NCBI GenBank assembly: GCA_903884425.1
Contig: CAISEP010000016.1
Coordinates: 124,001 to 188,000, forward strand
Source of the DNA: an uncultured Caulobacterales bacterium
Lineage (GTDB): Bacteria > Pseudomonadota > Alphaproteobacteria > Caulobacterales > Caulobacteraceae
Reading direction: 5' to 3'
DNA length: 64,000 bases
Made by a program: the position numbers and the translations under genes. This document shows positions 36,480 through 46,334 of this stretch, piece by piece; the stretch's first letter is position 1, and each line of letters opens with the position of its first letter. The notes beneath the pieces were generated by a model, which did no database searches, was not told the DNA's origin, and saw only the letters and a program-made list of their open reading frames with translations.

Positions 36480-37439
36480 ATGCAGGAATTGGTGACGGTA
36501 TTCGGCGGCGGCGGGTTTGTGGGTCGCCACACGGTGCGCGCCCTGGCGCGGCAGGGCCATCGGGTCCGGGTCGCCGTGCGTCGCCCCCATCTGGTGCCCG
36601 AGCTCCGGGTCATGGGCGACGTGGGGCAGATCGAGCTGGTCCAGGCCAATATCCGCAACGCCGACTCCGTGACCCGCGCCCTGGACGGCGCCACCGCCGT
36701 CGTCAATCTGGTGGGCGTGCTCTATGCCTCGGGGAAGCAGACCTTCACCGCCGTCCAGGCCGAGGGACCCGCCACCATCGCCGCCCTGGCCGCCCGGGAG
36801 GGAGTGACGAAGTTCGTGCAGATGTCCGCCATCGGCGCGAACCCGAAGTCGAGCGCCGCCTATGCCCGGTCCAAGGCCGCAGGCGAGGCCGCCGTGCGCG
36901 CCGCGATCCCCGGTGCCACCGTGCTGCGCCCGTCCATCGTGTTCGGACCGGAGGACGACTTCTTCAACCGCTTCGCCGCCATGGCCGCGGTGTCCCCCGT
37001 GCTGCCCCTGATCGGCGGCGGCAAGTCGCGGTTCCAGCCGGTCTATGTGACGGACGTGGCCGCCGCCATCACCGCGGTGCTGAGCCAGCCCGCCCTCGCC
37101 GGCGCCACCTACGAGCTGGGCGGGCCGAGCACCTACAGCTTCCGCGAGCTCCTGGAGCTGATCGTCCGCGAGACCGGACGCCACCCCGCCCTGGTCCCCG
37201 TGCCCTGGCCCCTGGCCGGCCTGATCGGCATGGTGGGCGACCTCCAGGCAGCCGTCCTGCCGATCCCGCCGGTGCTGACCTCCGACCAGGTGCGGCTGCT
37301 GCGGTCGGACAATGTGGTCGCGGCGGGTGCGCCGGGCCTGGCGGCGCTGGGCATCACGCCGACCCCGGTGGAGGCCGTGGCGCCGTCCTATCTGTGGCGG
37401 TTCCGGTCCGGTGGCCAGTTCGCCGAGGCCGCGTCCTGA
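36480..37439 (+). CDS. complex I NDUFA9 (39-kDa)-like NAD(P)H-binding protein
   Basis: 319 residues of the atypical short-chain dehydrogenase fold: VTVFGGGGFVGRHTVRALARQGHRVRVAVRR (nucleotide-binding GxxGxxG), VNLVGVLYASGKQTF, VQMSAIGANPKSSAAYARSKAAGE (Y-x3-K), LRPSIVFGPEDDFFNRFA and PVYVTDVAAAI. The NAD(P)H-binding NDUFA9-type protein of alphaproteobacteria accompanies respiratory complex I or acts alone in the cytoplasm. No nuo genes are adjacent. The track's longer ORF start overlaps the antisense peptidase; ATG 36480 is chosen. Confidence 0.88.
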   Translation: MQELVTVFGGGGFVGRHTVRALARQGHRVRVAVRRPHLVPELRVMGDVGQIELVQANIRNADSVTRALDGATAVVNLVGVLYASGKQTFTAVQAEGPATIAALAAREGVTKFVQMSAIGANPKSSAAYARSKAAGEAAVRAAIPGATVLRPSIVFGPEDDFFNRFAAMAAVSPVLPLIGGGKSRFQPVYVTDVAAAITAVLSQPALAGATYELGGPSTYSFRELLELIVRETGRHPALVPVPWPLAGLIGMVGDLQAAVLPIPPVLTSDQVRLLRSDNVVAAGAPGLAALGITPTPVEAVAPSYLWRFRSGGQFAEAAS

Positions 37440-37446
37440 TCCTTCG

Positions 37447-37471
37447 ATATGGTCTACTTGTTGGACCATAT
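37447..37471. promoter_or_regulatory. inverted repeat upstream of gltD
   Basis: ATATGGTC-N9-GACCATAT is a perfect 8+8 palindrome in an AT-richer 175-base gap ahead of gltDB. A second, shorter one with the same 9-base spacer (GGAC-N9-GTCC, 37512-37528) and another GGACCATA half-site (37536-37543) follow. It probably holds the gltDB operator(s); the regulator is not identified. Confidence 0.5.
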
Positions 37472-37614
37472 GTCGATTGAGATGCGATTTCCGGCGATTC
37501 CGGACGCGCAGGGACCGGATATTAGTCCTCAAACTGGACCATAAGGTTTTCGAGGGTCATCTTTCCCCGTATAGGGCGCGTTGAGCACCCTTCCCGGGCA
37601 CGAGAGACCCCGTC

Positions 37615-39063
37615 ATGGCCGAACGCCTGCTGAAATTTGTCGCCACGCCCCGGGCGACCCCGCCCAAGCGCAAGGCCGCGGAGCGGACCCACGACTTCGG
37701 CGAGATCTATGCGGACTACGACCTCGCCCGGGGGGAGGAGCAGGCGTCCCGCTGCTCCCAGTGCGGCGTGCCGTTCTGCCAGAACGCCTGTCCGCTGCAC
37801 AACAACATCCCCGACTGGCTGAAGATGACCGCCGAGGGCCGGCTGGAGGACGCCTATGCCCTGTCCGCCGCCACCTCCACCATGCCGGAGATCTGCGGCC
37901 GCATCTGCCCGCAGGACCGCCTGTGCGAAGGCTCCTGCGTCATCGAGCAGGCGGGGTGGGAGACCGTCTCCATCGGCGCGGTGGAGAAGTTCATCACCGA
38001 CACGGCCTGGGAACAGGGCTGGGTCAAGCCGCTGAAGCCCCTGCGCGAGCGGGCGCAGTCCGTGGGGATCATCGGCGCGGGCCCGGCGGGCCTGACGGCG
38101 GCGGAGCGGCTGCGGGAGCGGGGCTATCTGGTCACCGTCTATGACCGGCACGACCGGCCCGGGGGCTTGCTGATCTATGGCATTCCCGGCTTCAAGCTGG
38201 AAAAGGACGTGGTGGTCCGGCGCACGGCCCGGCTGGCGGAGGGCGGGGTGATCTTCCGCATGAACTTCGAGGTGGGCCGCGATGCCACCCTCGCCGACCT
38301 GCGGGCCCGGCACGACGCCCTGCTGGTCGCAACGGGTGTCTACAAGGCCCGCGACATCGCCGTCCCCGGCGCTGGCTCCGCCGGGGTCGCCGCGGCCCTG
38401 GACTATCTGATCGCCTCCAACCGGTCGGGCCTCGGGGATGGTCCGCCGCCTGCGGAACTGGACGCAAAGGGCAAGCGGGTGGTGGTGATCGGCGGCGGCG
38501 ACACGGCCATGGACTGCGTCCGCACCGCCGTCCGCCAGGGGGCCGTCAGCGTCACCTGCCTCTATCGCCGGGACCGGGCCAACATGCCGGGTTCCGACCG
38601 GGAAGTGACCCATGCCGAGGAGGAGGGCGTGGTGTTCGAATGGCTGGCCCTGCCCAAGGCGCTGCACGGGGACGCCAGCGGCGTTCAGGGGGTGAAGGCG
38701 GTGCGCATGCGGCTGGGTCCGCCGGACGCGTCCGGCCGCCAGACGCCGGAGGAGGTGCCCGGCAGCGAGTTCGACCTGCCCGCCGATCTGGTGATCAAGG
38801 CGCTCGGCTTCGATCCGGAGGACGTGGTCCACGCCTATGGCGCGCCGGGCCTCGCGGTGAACCGCTGGGGCGCGATCAAGGTCGACAACAAGACCCTGGA
38901 GACCAGCCTCGACGGCGTGTTCGCCGCCGGAGACATCGCCCGCGGCGCCTCGCTGGTGGTCTGGGCCGTCCGCGACGGTCTGGACGCCGCCGAGGGCGTG
39001 CACCGCTATCTGGAAAAGTCGGCCGCGGCGAAAGCCGGTCTGGCCCTTGCCGAACAGGCCTGA
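37615..39063 (+). CDS. gltD: glutamate synthase small (beta) subunit
   Basis: 482 residues. The N-terminal domain has the cysteines for two [4Fe-4S] clusters (CSQCGVPFCQNACPLHNNIPDW and ICGRICPQDRLCEGSCV). Two nucleotide-binding folds follow: GIIGAGPAGLTAAERLRERGY (FAD) and VVVIGGGDTAMDCVRTA (NADPH). The subunit passes electrons from NADPH to GltB. It is upstream of gltB, four bases apart, the reverse of the E. coli order. Ends with ...GVFAAGDIARGASLVVWAV. Confidence 0.97.
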   Translation: MAERLLKFVATPRATPPKRKAAERTHDFGEIYADYDLARGEEQASRCSQCGVPFCQNACPLHNNIPDWLKMTAEGRLEDAYALSAATSTMPEICGRICPQDRLCEGSCVIEQAGWETVSIGAVEKFITDTAWEQGWVKPLKPLRERAQSVGIIGAGPAGLTAAERLRERGYLVTVYDRHDRPGGLLIYGIPGFKLEKDVVVRRTARLAEGGVIFRMNFEVGRDATLADLRARHDALLVATGVYKARDIAVPGAGSAGVAAALDYLIASNRSGLGDGPPPAELDAKGKRVVVIGGGDTAMDCVRTAVRQGAVSVTCLYRRDRANMPGSDREVTHAEEEGVVFEWLALPKALHGDASGVQGVKAVRMRLGPPDASGRQTPEEVPGSEFDLPADLVIKALGFDPEDVVHAYGAPGLAVNRWGAIKVDNKTLETSLDGVFAAGDIARGASLVVWAVRDGLDAAEGVHRYLEKSAAAKAGLALAEQA

Positions 39064-39067
39064 GCCC

Positions 39068-42000
39068 ATGTCAGACACCATCGACCGCTACCTCGCCAAC
39101 CGCCGTCTGCTGACCGAGACCGGCGCCTATGACCCTGCCAGTGAGCGGGACAATTGCGGCGTGGGCCTCGTCTGCGCCGTGGACGGCAAGCCCCGCCGGG
39201 AAGTGGTGGAACTGGCCATCCGCGCCCTGAAGGCCGTCTGGCACCGGGGGGCCGTGGACGCCGACGGCAAGACCGGGGACGGGGCGGGCATCCTGCTCAA
39301 CGTGCCGCAGGACTTCTTTGCCGACCAGGTCCGCCGGATCGGCCACCGGGTGCAGCCCGGCGCCATCGCGGTCGGCCAGATCTTCCTGCCCCGCACCGAC
39401 CTGGGCGCGCAGGAGGCCTGCCGCACCATCGTCGAGAGCGAGGTGCTCCGCGCGGGCTTCTACATCTATGGCTGGCGCCAGGTGCCGGTGAACACCGCCG
39501 TGATCGGGGAGAAGGCCAACGCCACCCGCCCCGAGATCGAGCAGATCATGCTGGCCGCCCCCGCCGCCCTGATCGCCGATGACACGGACGGATCGAAGCT
39601 CGAGCGCGCCCTGTTCCTGATCCGCAAGCGGATCGAGAAGCAGGTGTCCGCCGCGGGCGTGGCCCCCTTCTATGTCTGCTCCTTCTCCGCCCGGTCCCTG
39701 GTCTACAAGGGCATGTTCCTGGCGGAGCACATCGACGACTTCTATCCCGACCTGCGGGATGCGCGCTTCGCCAGCGCGGTCGCCATCTTCCACCAGCGCT
39801 ATTCCACCAACACCTTCCCGGAATGGCGCCTGGCCCAACCCTTCCGCATGCTGGCCCACAACGGCGAGATCAACACGCTGAAGGGCAACGTCAACTGGAT
39901 GAAGAGCCACGAGATCCGCATGACCGCGGATGCGTTCGGCGAGGATGACGGGCTGGTCAAGCCGGTGATCCAGCCGGGTGGCTCCGACTCCGCGGCGCTG
40001 GACAATGTGTTCGAGGTGCTGGTCCGCGCCGGTCGCCCGGCACCCATGGTGAAGGCGCTTTTGATGCCGGAGGCGGCGTCGCCCCGGCTGAAGCCGTCAC
40101 ACGCGGCCCTCTATGCCTATTGCAACGCGGTGATGGAGCCGTGGGACGGCCCCGCGGCGGTGTGCGCCACGGACGGCCGCTGGGTGGTGGCGGGCAAGGA
40201 CCGCAACGGCCTGCGCCCCCTGCGGGTGGCCCGCACCGCCGACGGCCTTTTGATCATGGGCTCCGAAGCCGGCATGTGCGGCGTCGATGAGAGCCGCATC
40301 GTCTCCAAGACCCACATCACCGCCGGCCGGATGCTGGCCGTGGACCTGAAGGAGGGCCGCTTCTACGACGAGGAGGAGCTGGTCGACGCCCTGGCCGATG
40401 ATCATCCGTATACGGAATGGCTGAAGAACATCGTGGCCCTGGAGACCCGGATCGGGCCGGGCCCCGAGCCCCGCCAGCTGGACCGGGAGGCCCTGACCCG
40501 CCGCCAGGTGGCTGCCGGCCTGTCCCTGGAGGACGTGGAACTGATCCTCGCCCCCCTGGCCGAGGAGGGCAAGGAGGCGGTCGGCTCCATGGGCGACGAC
40601 ACGCCGCTGGCGGTGCTGTCGGAGGGCTATCGGCCCTTGAGCCACTTCTTCCGCCAGAACTTCAGCCAGGTGACCAATCCGCCCATCGACCCCCTGCGGG
40701 AGACGGCGGTGATGAGCCTGAAGACCCGCTTCAAGAACCTCGGCAACATCCTGGCCCAGGACGAGACCCAGACCGACGTCTACGTGCTGGAAAGCCCGAT
40801 CCTGACCAACGGCATGTACGAGCGGTTCCGCGGCGTGCTGGGGGAGAAGGCCGCGGCGGTGATCGACTGCACCTTCCCCCTGCCCGCCCCCGGCGCGGCC
40901 GCAGGCGCGACCCTGCGCGCGCATCTGGACCGCATCCGCGCCGAGGCGGAGGAGGCGGCGCTGTCCGGCCGCACCCAGATCGTGCTGACCGACGAGGGCG
41001 TGGGCCCCGACCGCTGCGCCGTGCCCATGGTGCTGGCCACCGGGGGTGTGCACAGCCACCTGGTCGCCCGGGGCCTGCGCTCCTACGTCTCCATCATCGT
41101 CCGCTCGGCGGAATGCGTGGACACCCACGGCTTTGCGGTGCTGATCGGCGTGGGGGCCACGGCGGTGAACGCCTGGCTGGCGCAGGAGACCTTCCAGGAC
41201 CGGCTGGAGCGGGGCCTGATGGGGGACCTGTCCCTGCGCGACGCCTGCCTGAACTTCAAGAAGGGCATCGAGGCGGGTCTTCTGAAGATCATCTCCAAGA
41301 TGGGCATCTCGGTGATCTCGTCCTATCGGGGCGGATCGAACTTCGAGGCCATCGGCCTGTCCCGGGCCCTGGTGGCGGAGTTCTTCCCCAGCATGAACTC
41401 CCGCATCTCCGGGATCGGCGTGGCGGGGCTGGAGCAGAAGGCGCTGGAGGCCCACGACCGGGCCTATGGCGCCAGCGCCATCGCGCTGCCGGTGGGCGGT
41501 TTCTATCGCCATCGGGCGTCGGGGGAGAAGCACGCCTACGAGGCGGCGATGATCCACACCCTGCAGGAGGCCTGCAACACCGGCTCGTTCGAGCTCTACC
41601 GCAAGTTCGCCGACGGCATGCGCAGCGACCGTCCCGTGGCCCTGCGCGACCTCCTGCAATGGCAGAGCGACCGCAAGCCCGTGCCCCTGGACGAGGTGGA
41701 AAGCGTCAACTCCATCCGCAAGCGTTTCGTCACGCCGGGCATGAGCCTGGGGGCCCTGTCGCCGGAAGCCCACGGGGTGCTGAACATCGCCATGAACCGG
41801 ATCGGCGCGCGCTCCGTCTCCGGCGAGGGCGGCGAGGTGCCGGAGCGCTATCGCCCCTTGCCCAACGGGGACAACCCCAATTCGGCGGTGAAGCAGGTGG
41901 CCTCCGGCCGCTTCGGGGTCACGGCGGAATATCTGAACCAGTGCCGGGAGATCGAGATCAAGGTCGCGCAAGGGGCCAAGCCCGGCGAGGGCGGCCAGCT

Positions 42001-43591
42001 GCCCGGCTTCAAGGTGACGGAGCTGATCGCCCGCCTGCGCCATGCGACCCCCGGCGTGACCCTGATCTCCCCGCCGCCGCACCACGACATCTATTCCATC
42101 GAGGACCTGGCCCAGCTCATCTATGACCTGAAGCAGATCAATCCCGACGCCCGGGTCTGCGTGAAGCTGGTCTCCGCCAGCGGCATCGGCGCGATTGCGG
42201 CAGGCGTGGCCAAGGCCAAGGCCGACGTGATCCTGGTGGCCGGCCATGTGGGGGGCACGGGCGCCTCGCCGCAGAGCTCCATCAAGCATGCCGGCGGGCC
42301 CTGGGAGATGGGCCTGTCCGAGGCCAACCAGGTGCTGACCCTGAACAACCTGCGGCACCAGGTGACCCTGCGCGCCGACGGGGGCATGCGGACCGGCCGG
42401 GACATCGTCATCGCCGCCATGCTGGGGGCGGAGGAGTTCGGCATCGGCACCGCCAGCCTGATCGCCATGGGCTGCATCATGGTGCGCCAGTGCCATTCCA
42501 ACACCTGCCCGGTCGGCGTGTGCAGCCAGGACGAGCGCCTGCGGGCCAAGTTCACCGGCACGCCGGAAAAGGTCATCAACCTGTTCAGCTTCATCGCCGA
42601 GGAGGTGCGCGAGATCCTGGCCTCCCTGGGCTTCCGGTCCCTGCGCGACATTGTCGGGCGCACGGACCTCCTGTTCCAGATGAGCCGGGGGGGCGAGCAT
42701 CTGGACGATCTCGACCTCAATCCCCTGCTGGTCCGCGCCGATCCGGGCCAGAACCCGCCCTGGTGCGTGGTGGAGGGCCGGACGGAGGTGCCGGACACCC
42801 TGGACGCCGACATCGAGCGGGACGCCGCACCCCTGCTGGAGCGGGGGGAGAAGATGCAGCTGACCTACACCGTGCGGAACACCCAGCGGGCCATCGGGGC
42901 GCGGATATCCTCCCGGATCGTGCGCAAGTTCGGCATGACCGGCCTCGCCCCCGGCCACCTGACCCTGGAGCTGAAGGGCTCCGCGGGCCAGAGCCTGGGC
43001 GCCTTCGCCGTGCAGGGGGTGCACATCCGCCTGACCGGCGAGGCCAACGACTATGTGGGCAAGGGCCTGTCGGGGGCGACCATCTCCGTCCGGCCGCCGC
43101 CCTCGGCGCGCGGTCCTTCGGACAATGCCCTGCTGGGCAACACCATCCTTTACGGGGCCACTTCCGGCCGACTGTTCGCCGCGGGCCGGGCGGGAGAGCG
43201 CTTCGCCGTGCGCAATTCCGGCGCGGTGGCCGTGGTGGAAGGCTGCGGGGCCAATGGCTGCGAGTACATGACCGGCGGAACCGTCGTGATCCTGGGCGCG
43301 ACGGACGCCAACTTCGCCGCGGGCATGACCGGCGGCATGGCCTTCGTCTATGACGAGGCCGGTGACTTCGATACCAAGGTCAATCCGGAGAGCGTGGTGG
43401 TCACCCCCGTGGCCAACGCCTTCTGGGAGCGGCGGCTCCTGTCCCTCATCGCCGAGCATGACCGGGAGACCCACTCGGCCCTGGCGGCGGACATGCTGCG
43501 GGACTGGGACCGCTACCGGACCCACTTCCGGCAGGTCTGCCCGCGGGAAATGCTGAGCCGGCTCGAGGCCCCGCTGGAGGCGGTGGCCTAG
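39068..43591 (+). CDS. gltB: glutamate synthase large (alpha) subunit
   Basis: 1507 residues from ATG 39068 (track start 39047 lies in the gltD end). A 29-residue propeptide precedes Cys30 (RDNCGVGLV), which becomes the N-terminal nucleophile of the class II glutaminase domain. A central domain, then the FMN barrel synthase domain (SGEGGEVPERY, GHVGGTGASPQSS), [3Fe-4S] cysteines in QCHSNTCPVGVCSQDE, and the C-terminal beta-helix domain (GCGANGCEYMTGGTVVILG). With GltD it converts 2-oxoglutarate and glutamine to two glutamates. The stop shares a CTAG with the convergent permease. Confidence 0.98.
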   Translation: MSDTIDRYLANRRLLTETGAYDPASERDNCGVGLVCAVDGKPRREVVELAIRALKAVWHRGAVDADGKTGDGAGILLNVPQDFFADQVRRIGHRVQPGAIAVGQIFLPRTDLGAQEACRTIVESEVLRAGFYIYGWRQVPVNTAVIGEKANATRPEIEQIMLAAPAALIADDTDGSKLERALFLIRKRIEKQVSAAGVAPFYVCSFSARSLVYKGMFLAEHIDDFYPDLRDARFASAVAIFHQRYSTNTFPEWRLAQPFRMLAHNGEINTLKGNVNWMKSHEIRMTADAFGEDDGLVKPVIQPGGSDSAALDNVFEVLVRAGRPAPMVKALLMPEAASPRLKPSHAALYAYCNAVMEPWDGPAAVCATDGRWVVAGKDRNGLRPLRVARTADGLLIMGSEAGMCGVDESRIVSKTHITAGRMLAVDLKEGRFYDEEELVDALADDHPYTEWLKNIVALETRIGPGPEPRQLDREALTRRQVAAGLSLEDVELILAPLAEEGKEAVGSMGDDTPLAVLSEGYRPLSHFFRQNFSQVTNPPIDPLRETAVMSLKTRFKNLGNILAQDETQTDVYVLESPILTNGMYERFRGVLGEKAAAVIDCTFPLPAPGAAAGATLRAHLDRIRAEAEEAALSGRTQIVLTDEGVGPDRCAVPMVLATGGVHSHLVARGLRSYVSIIVRSAECVDTHGFAVLIGVGATAVNAWLAQETFQDRLERGLMGDLSLRDACLNFKKGIEAGLLKIISKMGISVISSYRGGSNFEAIGLSRALVAEFFPSMNSRISGIGVAGLEQKALEAHDRAYGASAIALPVGGFYRHRASGEKHAYEAAMIHTLQEACNTGSFELYRKFADGMRSDRPVALRDLLQWQSDRKPVPLDEVESVNSIRKRFVTPGMSLGALSPEAHGVLNIAMNRIGARSVSGEGGEVPERYRPLPNGDNPNSAVKQVASGRFGVTAEYLNQCREIEIKVAQGAKPGEGGQLPGFKVTELIARLRHATPGVTLISPPPHHDIYSIEDLAQLIYDLKQINPDARVCVKLVSASGIGAIAAGVAKAKADVILVAGHVGGTGASPQSSIKHAGGPWEMGLSEANQVLTLNNLRHQVTLRADGGMRTGRDIVIAAMLGAEEFGIGTASLIAMGCIMVRQCHSNTCPVGVCSQDERLRAKFTGTPEKVINLFSFIAEEVREILASLGFRSLRDIVGRTDLLFQMSRGGEHLDDLDLNPLLVRADPGQNPPWCVVEGRTEVPDTLDADIERDAAPLLERGEKMQLTYTVRNTQRAIGARISSRIVRKFGMTGLAPGHLTLELKGSAGQSLGAFAVQGVHIRLTGEANDYVGKGLSGATISVRPPPSARGPSDNALLGNTILYGATSGRLFAAGRAGERFAVRNSGAVAVVEGCGANGCEYMTGGTVVILGATDANFAAGMTGGMAFVYDEAGDFDTKVNPESVVVTPVANAFWERRLLSLIAEHDRETHSALAADMLRDWDRYRTHFRQVCPREMLSRLEAPLEAVA

Positions 43592-44991
43592 GCCTGCGCC
43601 TTGCCGCCTCTGCGGTTGGCCCAGATGTAGGCCGGTTGCGACAACAGGAGGAGCCCGGCGGCGATCACGGCCGACCGCGGGTCCTCCCGCGCCGTCAACA
43701 CCAGGAAGATGCCCGAGCCGATCAGCACGATGCCGGTGGACACCGGAAAGCCCCAGGCGCGGAAGGGCCGCTCCGCCTCCGGCTCCCGGAACCGCAGGGT
43801 GAACAGGGCCGTGTAGCTGAAGACGAAGTTCATCACGAAGAACACCGCCGCCACGGACACCAGCTGCTCCAGGCTGCCGCTCAGCACCAGCAGGACGGCG
43901 AGGCCCATGGAGATGGCCGTGGCCACCTGGGGCGTGCCGCCCTTGCCCACCTGGGTCACCTGCCGCGCCCGGGCCGTGTCCCGGGCGAGGGCATAGATCA
44001 CCCGGGGCGCGCACAGGACCATGGCGTTCAGCAGGCCCAGCACCGTCAGCAGGGACACCACCGTGACGAACACCGCGCCCCCGGTGGGGAAGATCCGCGC
44101 GGCGACATCGGCGGCGGGCAGCTTGGAGGTGCTGAGCTGCGCCAGCGGCAGGGCGTGCAGATAGCCCAGATTGATCAGCACATAGAGGGCCATCACCAGG
44201 GCGGCGCAGCCGATCACCGCCCGGGGCAGGCTGCGGCCGGGGTCCACCGTCTCCTCCGACATGTAGATGGCCCCGTACCAGCCGTCATAGGTGACCAGCA
44301 CCGTGCGCAGGGCCACGATCAGCCCGGTGATCACCGCCGCGGTGAAGCGGATCGGCGATCCGGCCGGGCCGGCGTGACCCAGCGCGGCCCCCGCAGGCGC
44401 CGGCAGGAAGAAGCAGGCCACGGCCAGCCCCACCAGCATCAGGCCGACCAGGCCGCTCACCATGTTCTGCACTGCCCCGCCGGAGCGCACGCCCACCCAG
44501 TTGATGGCCGTGAACAGGGCGATCAGGGCAATGGCTGTGGCCTGGGGATGGGCGGCCACCGAGGGGACCAGCGCGCCGAGGAAGTCCACCGCCGTCAGGC
44601 TCACATAGGCGCAGGTGACGCTGGTGGCGAGCCAGTCGTTCCACCCCACGGCAAAGCCGAAGCGCGGCCCGAAGGCCCGGCGGGAAAAGACGTAGAACCC
44701 TCCGGACAGGGGCGTCATGGCCGCCAGCTCCGCCACCGACACGGCACCCAGCAGGGCATAGACCCCGCCGATCACCCAGACCGCGATCACCAGCACCGGA
44801 TCGTGCAGCGCCGCCGCCACCGAGCCGGGCAGGCGGAGAATACCCACGCCGATGGTGTTGCCGAAGGCCAGCGCGATGCTGAAGCCCACCCCCATGACCC
44901 GCATGAGGGAGGTCCGGCTTTCAGCAGACGGGGGCACTGGGTTCACGACGGGCTCCTCCGGACACAGGGAACACCGGTCCATGACGGACAA
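43588..44991 (-). CDS. APC-family amino-acid permease
   Basis: 467 residues, about 12 membrane segments. The first has the APC substrate-binding unwound motif GNTIGVGILRLPG; later VAELAAMTPLSGGFYVFSRRAFG and VTYDGWYGAIYMSEETVDPGRSLPRA fit the APC/AGT type. The N-terminal 30 residues, with two cysteines, are cytoplasmic. It imports or exchanges an amino acid; the location behind gltBD suggests nitrogen supply but no specific substrate. An internal start near MRVMGVGF is possible. Confidence 0.88.
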   Translation of the reverse strand: MSVMDRCSLCPEEPVVNPVPPSAESRTSLMRVMGVGFSIALAFGNTIGVGILRLPGSVAAALHDPVLVIAVWVIGGVYALLGAVSVAELAAMTPLSGGFYVFSRRAFGPRFGFAVGWNDWLATSVTCAYVSLTAVDFLGALVPSVAAHPQATAIALIALFTAINWVGVRSGGAVQNMVSGLVGLMLVGLAVACFFLPAPAGAALGHAGPAGSPIRFTAAVITGLIVALRTVLVTYDGWYGAIYMSEETVDPGRSLPRAVIGCAALVMALYVLINLGYLHALPLAQLSTSKLPAADVAARIFPTGGAVFVTVVSLLTVLGLLNAMVLCAPRVIYALARDTARARQVTQVGKGGTPQVATAISMGLAVLLVLSGSLEQLVSVAAVFFVMNFVFSYTALFTLRFREPEAERPFRAWGFPVSTGIVLIGSGIFLVLTAREDPRSAVIAAGLLLLSQPAYIWANRRGGKAQA

Positions 44992-45055
44992 AAGCTGATC
45001 ACGATTTCGCGCGGCCGTCCACGGACCGCCTGCGCGGCCCCCTCCGAAGTTGACC

Positions 45056-45071
45056 TTGACGTTCGCGTGAA
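45056..45071. promoter_or_regulatory. TT-n-ACG-n4-CGT-n-AA palindrome upstream of the thiolase
   Basis: TTGACGTTCGCGTGAA is symmetrical at ten of sixteen positions. It lies 76 bases ahead of the thiolase start and just after a second TTGACC. It resembles, from memory, the ACGT-containing operators of MerR-type LiuR regulators that control branched-chain and acyl-CoA catabolism; no merR-type gene is in the window. Confidence 0.4.
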
Positions 45072-45146
45072 CTGGCGGCGGGGCCTGCCCGCGGCTATGG
45101 TCCGGCCTCTCGCTGAAAAGCCCTCTTCAAGGTCAAGGACCCCGCC

Positions 45147-46334
45147 ATGCGCGACGCCGTCATCGTTTCCTATGCCCGCACGGGACTGGCCAAGTCCATC
45201 CGCGGCGGCTTCAACAACACCCATGGCGCGGCCATGGCCGGCCATGCCATCAAGCACGCCATGTCCCGGGGCGGCATCGACCCCGCCGAGGTGGATGACG
45301 TGGTGCTGGGCAGCGGCAATCCCGAAGGCGCCACCGGCCACAATGTGGGGCGCAATGCCGCCCTCTATGCCGGGTGCCCGGTGACCACCTCGGGCATGCA
45401 GGTGGGCCGCTTCTGCTCGTCCGGCCTGAACGCCATCGCGGTGGCCGCCAACTACATCAAGGCCGACGGGGCCACCGTGGCCGTGGGCGCGGGCGTGGAG
45501 TCCATCTCCCTGGTGCAGATGGGCGGGCACATGAACACCTATTTCTACACCCAGGACGACCTGATGAAGTCGCACCCGGCCCTGTGGATGCCGATGATCG
45601 ACACCGCCGACATCGTGGCGGAGCGCTACGGCATCAGCCGGGAGTACCAGGACGAATATGCGCTCCGCTCGCAGCAGCTCTATGCCAAGGCCCAGGCCGA
45701 CGGCCGCATCGCCGAGGAGATCGCCCCCATGGCCACGACCATGAAGAAGGTCGACAAGGCCACGGGCCAGGAATCCATCGTCGACGTGGTCGTGGACCGG
45801 GACGAGTGCAACCGTCCCGAAACCACCCTGGCGGGCCTCGCCGGTCTGCAGCCGGTCAAGGGCCCGGGCAAGTTCGTCACGGCGGGCAATGCCAGCCAGC
45901 TGGCGGACGGCGGCGCGGCCGTGGTGCTGATGGAAGGCAAGGAGGCCCAGCGCCGGGGCCTGAACCCGCTGGGCGCCTTCCGCGGCTGGGCCGTGGCGGG
46001 CTGCGAGCCGGACGAGATGGGCATCGGCCCGGTGTTCGCCGTGCCGAAGCTGCTGGCCCGGCACGGGCTGAAGGTGTCCGACATCGACATCTGGGAACTG
46101 AACGAGGCCTTCGCCTCCCAGTGCCTCTACAGCCGGGACAAGCTGGGCATCGACCCGGACAAGTACAATGTGAACGGCGGCTCCATCTCCATCGGCCACC
46201 CCTATGGCATGACCGGGGCCCGCTGCGCCGGGACCATCCTCATGGAAGGCAAGCGCCGCGGGGCCAAGCTCGGCGTGGTGACCATGTGCATCGGCGGCGG
46301 CATGGGCGCGGCCGGCCTGTTCGAGATCTACTGA
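45147..46334 (+). CDS. thiolase (acetyl-CoA C-acyltransferase)
   Basis: 395 residues of the degradative thiolase family. Nucleophile cysteine in QVGRFCSSGLNAIA, the conserved NEAF in ELNEAFASQ, GHPYGMTGAR with the second catalytic histidine, and CIGGGMGAAG with the C-terminal cysteine. It cleaves 3-ketoacyl-CoA to acyl-CoA plus acetyl-CoA, in beta-oxidation or a related route. No dehydrogenase or hydratase is adjacent, so it stands alone behind its own promoter. Confidence 0.93.
   Translation: MRDAVIVSYARTGLAKSIRGGFNNTHGAAMAGHAIKHAMSRGGIDPAEVDDVVLGSGNPEGATGHNVGRNAALYAGCPVTTSGMQVGRFCSSGLNAIAVAANYIKADGATVAVGAGVESISLVQMGGHMNTYFYTQDDLMKSHPALWMPMIDTADIVAERYGISREYQDEYALRSQQLYAKAQADGRIAEEIAPMATTMKKVDKATGQESIVDVVVDRDECNRPETTLAGLAGLQPVKGPGKFVTAGNASQLADGGAAVVLMEGKEAQRRGLNPLGAFRGWAVAGCEPDEMGIGPVFAVPKLLARHGLKVSDIDIWELNEAFASQCLYSRDKLGIDPDKYNVNGGSISIGHPYGMTGARCAGTILMEGKRRGAKLGVVTMCIGGGMGAAGLFEIY

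Noticed and set aside
40097-44014. Minus-strand ORF of 1305 residues
   Set aside because: Antisense to gltB and out of frame with the APC permease gene; no recognisable domain, compositionally a GC shadow.
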